Source of the DNA: Kiritimatiellia bacterium
GTDB taxonomy: Bacteria > Verrucomicrobiota > Kiritimatiellia > JAAZAB01
Length of the DNA stretch: 40,814 bases
Reading direction: 5' to 3'
Assembly: GCA_028718125.1 (NCBI GenBank)
Contig: JAQUMN010000034.1
Span: forward strand, 1-40,814
How positions within the stretch are numbered: position 1 is the stretch's first letter; the number at the start of each line of letters is the position of its first letter. Shown here in pieces: positions 7,906 to 14,818 of the stretch. Made by a program: the position numbers and the translations under genes. A model generated the notes under the pieces. That model worked only from the letters and a program-made list of their open reading frames with translations, was not told where the DNA came from and did no database searches.

Positions 7906-8640
7906 ATGAACACTCATAAACTGAAATTAGGCGTAAACATTGATCATGTTGCCACACTGCGCCAGGCGCGCGGCACGGTATATCCCGAGCCGCTGGACGC
8001 GGCGCGGCTCTGCGAAGCCGCCGGCGCGCACGGCATTACCGTTCATCTGCGCGAAGACCGCCGTCATATTCAGGATCACGATGTGGTTTCCTTGCGTAAG
8101 GCCCTCAAGATCCGTCTGAATCTGGAAATGGCCGGTACGCCGGAAATCGTCGCCATCGCGCTGAAGGTCCGTCCGGACGAAATATGCCTCGTGCCGGAAA
8201 AACGCCGCGAACTGACCACGGAGGGCGGGTTGGATGTGTTCGGCCAGTGGAAGACCTTGCGCACGACGGTCGCGCGCCTGGCCGACGCCGGCATTGTCGT
8301 GAGCCTGTTTATCGATCCTGATCGGCGCCAGCTGGATACCGCCGCGGCGGTGGGCGCGCCGGTGGTAGAACTTCACACCGGCACGTACTGCGATGCCGCC
8401 GGCTCATCCATCCGGCGCGAGTTGAAGCGCCTGGTGGATGGCGCTCGCTATGCCCACACCTTGGGTCTGCAGGTCAACGCCGGGCATGGCATCAATCTGG
8501 ATAATATCCACGGCATCCTGCGTGTTCCCTGTCTGGACACGCTCAACATCGGGCACAGTATCGTGGCGCGGGCCGTGCTGGTGGGCATGCGGCCGGCGGT
8601 CCGCGAAATGCTGAAAGCCATGGCCGGCTACAGGGGCTGA
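7906..8640 (+). CDS. pdxJ: Pyridoxine 5'-phosphate synthase
   Basis: Last ring-closing step of DXP-dependent vitamin B6 synthesis: condenses 3-amino-1-hydroxyacetone phosphate with 1-deoxyxylulose 5-phosphate. 244 aa TIM barrel, usual size. Signature blocks are KLGVNIDHVATLRQARG at the N-terminus, HLREDRRHIQDHDV, VPEKRRELTTEGGLDV, ELHTGTYC, and VNAGHGINLDN. Its substrate DXP is made by Dxs (30460). It precedes acpS, a gene order (pdxJ-acpS) also found in E. coli. Confidence 0.97.
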   Translation: MNTHKLKLGVNIDHVATLRQARGTVYPEPLDAARLCEAAGAHGITVHLREDRRHIQDHDVVSLRKALKIRLNLEMAGTPEIVAIALKVRPDEICLVPEKRRELTTEGGLDVFGQWKTLRTTVARLADAGIVVSLFIDPDRRQLDTAAAVGAPVVELHTGTYCDAAGSSIRRELKRLVDGARYAHTLGLQVNAGHGINLDNIHGILRVPCLDTLNIGHSIVARAVLVGMRPAVREMLKAMAGYRG

Positions 8641-8747
8641 TCGGCCTGAATTGAAAAGAATTAAATGATAGGGGCAACGGCCGTTCGCCCGCCTGCAACG
8701 CTGGCAGCACTGCGGGCAGGTAAGAACCGTTACGGATTAAAATTCCC

Positions 8748-9230
8748 ATGCCTTGCATGAATCAAGAAACCATGTCTGACGGGGCGGGCGCCGTGGTCGG
8801 CATCGGCATTGACTTGGTGGAAGTGGCGCGATTTCGCCAGGTGTTGGAACAGTGGCAGGAACGGTTCACGCACCGGGTGTTCCTGGAAGCCGAGCGCCGT
8901 TATTGCGAGTCCCGGCCGCACCCCTGGATGCATTATGCCGTGCGCTTTGCCGTGAAGGAGGCCGTGGCCAAGGCCTTCGGCACGGGGATCAGCCCGGAGC
9001 TGGGCTGGCAGGATATCGAGGTGGTGGCCGATCCCGCCACCCGGGCGCCGTCCGTGCGCTTCAGTCCGAAAGGCAAGTCCCTGGTTAACCGGCGCGGCAT
9101 CGGGCGCGTGCTGGTCAGTCTGTCGCACACGCATGACTACGCCGTGGCGCAAGCCATCCTGGTCGAAGAAGGAAATCAGACGACCGACGACAGACGGCGG
9201 ACGACGGTGGGCGGAAGACATAACCGGTAA
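8748..9230 (+). CDS. acpS: Holo-[acyl-carrier-protein] synthase
   Basis: Transfers 4'-phosphopantetheine from CoA to acyl carrier protein. Family motifs: VVGIGIDLVEVARF with the metal-binding Asp, RFAVKEAVAKAFGTG, and VLVSLSHTHDYAVAQAI. Starts are possible at 8748, 8757 and 8772; none has a good RBS, and 8772 places the motif closest to the family position. The product (152-160 aa) is longer than the usual 120-130. The extra C-terminal residues (about 20, rich in Thr, Asp and Arg) are the translation of the heptamer repeat at 9177-9211, so the repeat appears to have extended the reading frame. Confidence 0.92.
   Translation: MPCMNQETMSDGAGAVVGIGIDLVEVARFRQVLEQWQERFTHRVFLEAERRYCESRPHPWMHYAVRFAVKEAVAKAFGTGISPELGWQDIEVVADPATRAPSVRFSPKGKSLVNRRGIGRVLVSLSHTHDYAVAQAILVEEGNQTTDDRRRTTVGGRHNR
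9177..9211. repeat. Heptamer tandem repeat inside the 3' end of acpS
   Basis: Five in-phase 7-bp units: CAGACGA, CCGACGA, CAGACGG, CGGACGA, CGGTGGG. They belong to the same family as the repeats at 10892, 19144 and 19829. The repeat is translated as the AcpS tail; three 7-bp units equal seven codons, so the peptide word changes with each unit. Confidence 0.75.
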
Positions 9231-9308
9231 CCATTGCGTTTGGCGTGCGCATGGCCATCGGGGCTCGAATTCGAGGCGCATTGATCGAAAACAGGCGACC
9301 ATTTGTAT

Positions 9309-10889
9309 ATGAAAATTATTTCCACCGCCGCCATGCGGGAGCTGGACCGCAAAACCATCGCCGATTTCGAGGTGCCGGGCGAAACGCTCATGGACCGCGC
9401 CGGGTTCGGGGTCGCGCGGTTCGTGGATTACCTGTTCCATACCAAGGATTTTTACAGCCGCTCCGTGCGGCTGGTCGCGGGCCGGGGCAATAACGGCGGC
9501 GATATTTTTGCGGCCGCCCGCTATCTCCGTCAGATGGAATACGACGTGGATATCCTCTTGGCGGGTTCCTTGGCCGATGTTCGCGGCGATGCACTGACTC
9601 ACCTGAGCAAGTTGAAAGCGAAGCATATCCACGTGGATGAATTGCCGACCCCGAAAGATTGGGAGGAGGAAATTGCCCTCACTCAGCACGCCCGAACCGT
9701 GGATGCGCCGGTGATCGTGGATGGGGTCCTGGGTACCGGCCTCCAGGGCCCTGCGCGCGGTCCCGCCAGCGGGGCCATCCGGTTCATCAATGCCCAGGCT
9801 GGCCTTAGCCTGGTTGTCGCTGTGGATGTGCCTTCCGGCCTGGATTCGGATACCGGCCGCACGGAAGGCGACACCGTCATGGCCGATTACACCCTGACCA
9901 TGGGATTGCCGAAACAGGGTCTCGTGGAACCATGCGCCGCGAATTACGTTGGCCGCCTGGAAGTGATCCATATCGGTATTCCTGATGACCTGATTGACAA
10001 GGTTGAGTCCGACATGGAACTCATCACGCCTTTCGACTTGCATCCGTTGTTTCCCCGCCGCCTCCAGACCAGTCATAAGGGCACATTCGGCCACCTGCTG
10101 ATCGTCGGCGGTGCGGTTGGGTTTCCCGGTGCGATAGCGCTCGCTGCCAGGGCGGCACTGCGTTCCGGCGTTGGATTAGTCACGGTGGTGGTGCCGCGTA
10201 GCATTGTGCCCATCGTGGCCGGCCTGGCGCCGGAGGCCATGGTCCATGGCGCGGCCGAAACGGATATTGGCTCCTTGGCTTCCGACGCATGGTCAGCCTG
10301 GCACGAAAAGCTTGGCGACTTCACCGCCGTGGCGGCCGGACCCGGCATGACCCGCCATCCCGAAACCGCCAAACTGGTCGAACAGATTCTGCGCGAGTGT
10401 CGTTTGCCGCTGGTGTTGGATGCCGATGCCTTGAGTGTTTACGAAGGCCGGATAAATGCTCTGGCTGAGCGCGCCGGGCCGCTTGTGATCACGCCGCATC
10501 CCGGCGAAATGGCGCATCTGCTTGGCCGCACGGTGGACGAGGTCCAGTCCAGCCGTTTCGAGGTTGCCAAGGAAGCCGCCCAGCGTGCGCGCGCCGTTGC
10601 GGTTCTCAAAGGCGCCGGAACGCTGGTGGCGGAAGCCGGCCAGCCGCTGGCAATCAACATGACTGGGAATTCCGGCATGGCCACGGGCGGCATGGGCGAT
10701 GTCCTGACCGGCCTGCTGGGCGGTCTGCTGGCGCAGAAAATGAAACCTTTTGGCGCCGCCCGCGCCGCGGTCTTCCTCCACGGCCGCGCCGGCGATATGG
10801 CCGCCGACGATAAATCCGAACCGGGCATCACGGCCGGCGACGTTATCAACGAACTGCCTTACGCCTTCCAGGCGATCAGTCCGCGCTGA
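9309..10889 (+). CDS. nnr: Bifunctional NAD(P)H-hydrate epimerase / ADP-dependent dehydratase
   Basis: Repairs hydrated NAD(P)H. 526 aa with two fused domains. The N-terminal YjeF_N epimerase (about residues 1-215) has LVAGRGNNGGD and VAVDVPSGLDSDTG. The C-terminal ribokinase-like dehydratase (about 225-520) has GTFGHLLIVGG, VLDADALSV, ITPHPGEMAHL, and GNSGMATGGMGDVLTG. The ATG at 9309 is chosen over an in-frame TTG two codons upstream. It follows acpS by 78 bp. A heptamer repeat starts directly after the stop codon. Confidence 0.96.
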   Translation: MKIISTAAMRELDRKTIADFEVPGETLMDRAGFGVARFVDYLFHTKDFYSRSVRLVAGRGNNGGDIFAAARYLRQMEYDVDILLAGSLADVRGDALTHLSKLKAKHIHVDELPTPKDWEEEIALTQHARTVDAPVIVDGVLGTGLQGPARGPASGAIRFINAQAGLSLVVAVDVPSGLDSDTGRTEGDTVMADYTLTMGLPKQGLVEPCAANYVGRLEVIHIGIPDDLIDKVESDMELITPFDLHPLFPRRLQTSHKGTFGHLLIVGGAVGFPGAIALAARAALRSGVGLVTVVVPRSIVPIVAGLAPEAMVHGAAETDIGSLASDAWSAWHEKLGDFTAVAAGPGMTRHPETAKLVEQILRECRLPLVLDADALSVYEGRINALAERAGPLVITPHPGEMAHLLGRTVDEVQSSRFEVAKEAAQRARAVAVLKGAGTLVAEAGQPLAINMTGNSGMATGGMGDVLTGLLGGLLAQKMKPFGAARAAVFLHGRAGDMAADDKSEPGITAGDVINELPYAFQAISPR

Positions 10890-10891
10890 AT

Positions 10892-10926
10892 CGGACGTCA
10901 GACGACGGACGACAGATGCCGGATGT
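10892..10926. repeat. Heptamer tandem repeat after nnr
   Basis: Five in-phase units: CGGACGT, CAGACGA, CGGACGA, CAGATGC, CGGATGT, starting two bases past the nnr stop codon. It lies in the convergent gap between nnr and rsmA. Confidence 0.75.
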
Positions 10927-10991
10927 AGCCATAGCGTTGCGTTCCACTTCCGGGAGAATGCACACAAACACTGGATTGCGGCCATGAAGCA

Positions 10992-11861
10992 TCAAGCATG
11001 GCCCAAGTCCTGCGCCAGGTGGCGCCACATCTCGACGCTTAGATCCTCCGGCCGTGTGCGCGGATCAATCCCCAGTTTCTGAAAGGTCGCAAGCACCTTC
11101 TCGGTCGTCACATGCGTTTCAATCCCTGTATGCGCAACAATCTTGGCATCGCACAAAATGGTTTTCAATTGCTTGCGCCGACGGGCAAACGCGAATTTCG
11201 TGAGCGCATAGAAAAAATGCCGGTCCTGATGATCGTCCATCGGCAGTTCTTTCCGAATCAGGTTGATAATGGTCGAACTGACGCCCGGCGTGGGATAAAA
11301 GCAGCTCGGGCTGACCGTCTTGCGGATGGCCCCATCATACCGTAATTGGGTCCAGAGCGTCAGCAAGCCGAAGTCCTTGTGCCCCGGCTTGGCGATCAGC
11401 CGCGCGGCCACTTCCTGCTGGAGCGTCACCGTGAGTTGCGCCGGCGGCGTTTCGGCCTGGACCAGGTTGACGAGGATGGCGCTGCCAACGGAGTAGGGCA
11501 GGTTGGCCACGACCTTATTGATCCCCGATCGGAACAAGGCTTCGTGATCCACCTTCATCATGTCGTGGCAGATGAGTTCCACATTTGGAAATGCCTTCAG
11601 CCGCTCCTTGAGGAGCGGCCATAGGCGCGAGTCCTTTTCGACTGTCACCACCCGGCGCGCGGCGCGCGCCAGGGGCTCCGTCAGCACGCCCAACCCCGTT
11701 CCGATTTCGAGCACCTCGTCCCCGGTCGTGAGGCCGGCTGTATCGAGTATGATCCCCAGGATGTTGGCATCAATGAGGAAATTCTGTCCCAGCGACTTCT
11801 GCGGCCGGATGTCCCATTCTTCCAGAATCGCATGCACATCGGATATTCGGGTCAGTTTCAT
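10992..11861 (-). CDS. rsmA: 16S rRNA (adenine(1518)-N6/adenine(1519)-N6)-dimethyltransferase
   Basis: Dimethylates the two adjacent adenines in the 3' hairpin of 16S rRNA. 289 aa. Motifs: KSLGQNFLIDANIL, the SAM-binding VLEIGTGLGVLTEPLA, then VELICHDMMK and the catalytic VVANLPYSVGS (the NLPY motif). The ATG at 11861 gives the usual short N-terminus. The frame is open to 11927 but the added residues come from a heptamer repeat. It is convergent with nnr and divergent from the small ORF at 12072. Its downstream neighbour on the same strand is far away, so it is probably monocistronic. Confidence 0.95.
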   Translation of the reverse strand: MKLTRISDVHAILEEWDIRPQKSLGQNFLIDANILGIILDTAGLTTGDEVLEIGTGLGVLTEPLARAARRVVTVEKDSRLWPLLKERLKAFPNVELICHDMMKVDHEALFRSGINKVVANLPYSVGSAILVNLVQAETPPAQLTVTLQQEVAARLIAKPGHKDFGLLTLWTQLRYDGAIRKTVSPSCFYPTPGVSSTIINLIRKELPMDDHQDRHFFYALTKFAFARRRKQLKTILCDAKIVAHTGIETHVTTEKVLATFQKLGIDPRTRPEDLSVEMWRHLAQDLGHA

Positions 11862-11879
11862 GGCATTAAACCAGGCCGC

Positions 11880-11907
11880 AGGCTGTGGGCTATAGACTGT
11901 AGTCTCA
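11880..11907. repeat. Heptamer repeat upstream of rsmA
   Basis: Four in-phase units: AGGCTGT, GGGCTAT, AGACTGT, AGTCTCA, 19 bp upstream of the rsmA ATG. The words match those upstream of dinB (1454-1467), in the same orientation relative to the following gene. Confidence 0.55.
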
Positions 11908-12037
11908 ACCATGCGGATTATCCACACGCAGATTGCCGGATGCTACCCGCTTCAGACGACCGCGTACAAGTCATTTATTTTATTGTATCGCTTTGCGCTT
12001 GTCCCGCCTTGCACCGACCCGTTCGGTAAAAGACGGG

Positions 12038-12065
12038 TTTACTTTCGCGTCCATTCTGATATCAT
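12038..12065 (+). promoter_or_regulatory. Putative promoter of the nucleotidyltransferase module
   Basis: TTTACT (12038-12043), 16-bp spacer, TATCAT (12060-12065). Transcription would start at or next to the ATG at 12072, giving a leaderless or near-leaderless message. Confidence 0.45.
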
Positions 12066-12071
12066 ACGCGC

Positions 12072-12257
12072 ATGATTCAAAAGGTCATAACCAAACGCGA
12101 TCTGACTCACTCCTCGCCGGGCGAAGATGTCGCGTTCTGGAAGGCTCAGCCGCCCTCGGAGCGAATTGCCGCCGTTGAGGCGCTGCGTCGCCAACATCAT
12201 GGAAGTACAGCCAGACTTCAGAGATCTGCTCGCGTTGTTGAACGCGCACAAGGTTGA
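12072..12257 (+). CDS. Small partner protein of a nucleotidyltransferase
   Basis: A 61-residue basic protein. The pattern DVAFWKAQPPSERIAAVEALRRQHHG followed by RLQR-(S/V)-VVER resembles small proteins that I recall as frequently encoded directly upstream of pol-beta-like nucleotidyltransferases; their function is not established. The reading frame overlaps the next gene by 59 bp, so the two are translationally linked. It may act as the antitoxin- or adaptor-like half of a two-gene module; that is inference. It ends slightly earlier than relatives I recall. Confidence 0.65.
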   Translation: MIQKVITKRDLTHSSPGEDVAFWKAQPPSERIAAVEALRRQHHGSTARLQRSARVVERAQG

Positions 12258-12693
12258 ATACCTGATTGTCGGAGGGTATGCGCTGGCATTCCACGGGGCC
12301 CCCCGCTTTACAGGCGACCTTGATATCTTTGTGCGACCGGATAGCAATAATGCACAACGTGTTCTTGACGCCTTGGCCGCGTTTGGTTTCCGCTTTCCGA
12401 ACCTGACGGCAAGAGATTTCCAAGATCCGAATAAGGTGGTGCAATTGGGCGTGCCCCCCGTGCGGATCGACCTCATAACATCAATCTCCGGCGTCTCATG
12501 GGAAGAAGCCGAAGCGTCCAAGGAACCCGGGATATTCGGCAATGTCCCGGTCTGCTACATCGGCCGCCAACAGTACCTCGCCAATAAGCGGGCGGCGGGC
12601 CGCAAGAAGGACTTGGCAGACATCGAAGCGCTCGGTGAAAACACGGACGCCGAACAACGCAAGCCCAGCGCACGCGGAAAGCGGCGCCGCTGA
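12199..12693 (+). CDS. Pol-beta-like nucleotidyltransferase
   Basis: 164 aa. The nucleotidyltransferase core is VEYLIVGGYALAFHGAPR then FTGDLDIFV, with the paired catalytic acidic residues in DLDIF. A third acidic position is probably the Asp in VRIDLITS. This is the fold used by MNT/AbiEii-type toxins and antibiotic nucleotidyltransferases. The C-terminus is Lys/Arg-rich. The start at 12199 lies inside the upstream small gene. A toxin-antitoxin-like or defence role is plausible from the arrangement but not shown by sequence. Confidence 0.8.
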   Translation: MEVQPDFRDLLALLNAHKVEYLIVGGYALAFHGAPRFTGDLDIFVRPDSNNAQRVLDALAAFGFRFPNLTARDFQDPNKVVQLGVPPVRIDLITSISGVSWEEAEASKEPGIFGNVPVCYIGRQQYLANKRAAGRKKDLADIEALGENTDAEQRKPSARGKRRR

Positions 12694-12731
12694 TTTCCCT
12701 GCCAGACTTGGATTGAATCCAGAGATAGACC

Positions 12732-13562
12732 ATGACAAAAAAGACCGACGGGGAGCATGCGGCTAATATGTGGACCGACATTCCCTTTGCGGAAACGCCG
12801 CAACGGACCCTGCGGCTGGATTTGCGCGTTCCCCGGCACGCCGGCAAGCTGCCGCTGGTCCTATACATTCCGATGTCGGGGATGCGCTCATGCGAAAAAG
12901 CCGCCGCGCCATGGTGGCTCACCGACAAGGGTTTTGCCATGGCTTCCATCGAATGCCGGGTCAGCAGTGAAGTGACGGCTCCGATGCCTGTGTATGACTG
13001 CAAGGAAGCGATACGATGGCTTCGCGCTCATGCGGATGAATACGGGTATCGTTCCGATGCCATGGGAGTGTGGGGTCATTCGGCGGGCGGACTCCTGGCC
13101 GCACTCCTCGGCACTTCGGGTGGGATTTCCGAATTGGAAGGCAACGGCAAAAACCTCAACGTATCGAGCCGCATCCAAGCCGTATGCGACGAATGCGGTG
13201 CGCCTCACGATTTGGCCTATTTTGCCCAGCCGGCGGTCAAGGCAAAATTTGCGCCCGTCGCGGAAAACCTGCGGCTTTATCTCGGCGGGCCCGTGGAAGA
13301 GAAACGGCAACTCGCGCGCCTGGTTAGTCCCCGAACGCACCTATCGCCAGATAACCCGCCCATGCTCCTTATTCATGGCGATGCGGATACTATTGTCCCG
13401 GTGGAAGAAACGATCGCATTCTATGAGGCCTTGCGATCGATAGGCGTGGATGCCACGCTGCGCATTCTCCCGGGCATCGGTCATGGGTGGGATAGCGCCC
13501 TGACCAGCGGGGACGTGGCGGCATTTTTTGAACGAACCCTGATGATTCCGCCGAAAAAATAG
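12732..13562 (+). CDS. Alpha/beta hydrolase (esterase/peptidase-like)
   Basis: 276 aa, no signal peptide. The nucleophile elbow is GHSAGG, the acid is in LLIHGDADTIVP, and the histidine is in GIGHGWD, so the Ser-Asp-His triad is complete. The layout resembles the BD-FAE/esterase-lipase group of serine hydrolases; the substrate is unknown. It starts 38 bp after the nucleotidyltransferase stop on the same strand. Confidence 0.85.
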   Translation: MTKKTDGEHAANMWTDIPFAETPQRTLRLDLRVPRHAGKLPLVLYIPMSGMRSCEKAAAPWWLTDKGFAMASIECRVSSEVTAPMPVYDCKEAIRWLRAHADEYGYRSDAMGVWGHSAGGLLAALLGTSGGISELEGNGKNLNVSSRIQAVCDECGAPHDLAYFAQPAVKAKFAPVAENLRLYLGGPVEEKRQLARLVSPRTHLSPDNPPMLLIHGDADTIVPVEETIAFYEALRSIGVDATLRILPGIGHGWDSALTSGDVAAFFERTLMIPPKK

Positions 13563-13606
13563 TCCCGGCCAATAATTTGATCGCAGAATATGTCCGACAT
13601 TCGTCA

Positions 13607-13722
13607 CGGCTGCGTCATCCATACCAAACCAACGGCGTCGCAGGCGCTCCGCCCTCCAATATTGCGAAAAAATTTGCATTCATGGAGGGGTGAGCTCCCG
13701 CGAGACCGTTCTTGACGCAGCC
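13607..13722. repeat. Inverted repeat in the gap upstream of pheS
   Basis: GGCTGCGTCA (13607-13616) and TGACGCAGCC (13713-13722) are perfect 10-bp inverted copies about 96 bp apart. The segment between them (TGGAGGGGTGAGCTCCCGCGAG) looks like a dispersed intergenic repeat. No ORF is supported in 13563-13795. Confidence 0.45.
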
Positions 13723-13754
13723 CTGCGGCATTCGTTTTTTGCTTCATTCCCGAT

Positions 13755-13783
13755 TTGACTTTGCCTGCCATTGAGGTTATAGG
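13755..13783 (+). promoter_or_regulatory. Putative promoter of pheST
   Basis: TTGACT (13755-13760), 17-bp spacer, TATAGG (13778-13783). Initiation around 13790 leaves a leader of only about six bases, so there would be no room for a T-box or pheM-like attenuator. Confidence 0.45.
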
Positions 13784-13795
13784 AATGGGGCAACC

Positions 13796-14818
13796 ATGAA
13801 AGCCGCAGACATATTGGCGTTAAAGGAATCCGCGCTGGGCGAGGCCCGCACCGCCGGCACGGCGGAAGCCTTGGAACAGGTGCGCATCAAGTATCTGGGC
13901 CGCAAGGGCCTCTTGCCGGAAATCATGAAGGGGCTCAAGGACGCCGATGTCTCCGAGCGCCCGGCCATGGGCCGCTACGCCAATGAGCTCAAGCAGGAAC
14001 TGGCTGCGCTCCTGGAAACGCGCCGTGCCGCGGTGGCCACCGCCTCCGCCGACGCCGCAACAGAAGCGTTCGACCCGACCTTGCCCGGCCGCTGGCGCGC
14101 CCTCGGCGCGCGGCATCCGATCAGCCGCATCATCGAGGATGCCATCCGTATCTTCGATAACCTCGGCTTCACCGTTGCCGACGGTCCCGATATCGAAACC
14201 GAGTATCACAATTTCGACGCGCTCAATACGCCGGCCGGCCACCCGTCCCGCGACACGCAGGACACATTCTGGCTGGAATCGGGGCAATTATTGCGCACGC
14301 AAACCTCGCCCGTGCAGATCCGCGTCATGGAAAGCCGTCCGCCGCCCGTGCGTATCATTGCGCCTGGCCGGTGCTATCGGCGCGATACGACCGACGCCAC
14401 CCACAGTGCCAACTTCCATCAGATCGAAGGGCTTTACGTGGACAAGTGCGTATCCATGGCCGACCTCAAGGGCGACATTACCTGCTTTGCCCGGCGCATG
14501 ATGGGCGCGGATGTCAAGGTCCGGTTCCGGCCGCACTTCTTCCCCTTCACCGAACCCAGCGTGGAATACGATTTCTCCTGCCACGTTTGCGGTGGCAAAG
14601 GCTGTCGTGTGTGCAAGCAGAGCGGCTGGATTGAAATTTCCGGCGCTGGGATGGTGAATCCCAAGGTGTTTGCCAAGGTCGGCTACGACCCGGAAGCCGT
14701 CACCGGCTACGCCTTCGGCATGGGCGTGGAGCGGATTGCCATGATCCGCTACGGCATCCACGATATCCGTCTCCTGTACGACAACGATAAACGCTTTTTG
14801 GAGCAGTTGGCCCAATGA
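13796..14818 (+). CDS. pheS: Phenylalanyl-tRNA synthetase alpha subunit
   Basis: Catalytic subunit of the (alpha-beta)2 enzyme, 340 aa. An N-terminal coiled-coil arm (about 1-85, with YLGRKGLLPEIMKGL) is followed by the class II core: HPISRIIEDAIRIFDNLGF (motif 1), QTSPVQIRVM and CYRRDTTDATHSANFHQIEG (motif 2), and YAFGMGVERIAMIRYGI (motif 3). The stop overlaps the pheT start (ATGA), the standard coupled arrangement. C-x-x-C-type cysteines occur in SCHVCGGKGCRVC, more than in most PheS. Confidence 0.97.
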   Translation: MKAADILALKESALGEARTAGTAEALEQVRIKYLGRKGLLPEIMKGLKDADVSERPAMGRYANELKQELAALLETRRAAVATASADAATEAFDPTLPGRWRALGARHPISRIIEDAIRIFDNLGFTVADGPDIETEYHNFDALNTPAGHPSRDTQDTFWLESGQLLRTQTSPVQIRVMESRPPPVRIIAPGRCYRRDTTDATHSANFHQIEGLYVDKCVSMADLKGDITCFARRMMGADVKVRFRPHFFPFTEPSVEYDFSCHVCGGKGCRVCKQSGWIEISGAGMVNPKVFAKVGYDPEAVTGYAFGMGVERIAMIRYGIHDIRLLYDNDKRFLEQLAQ

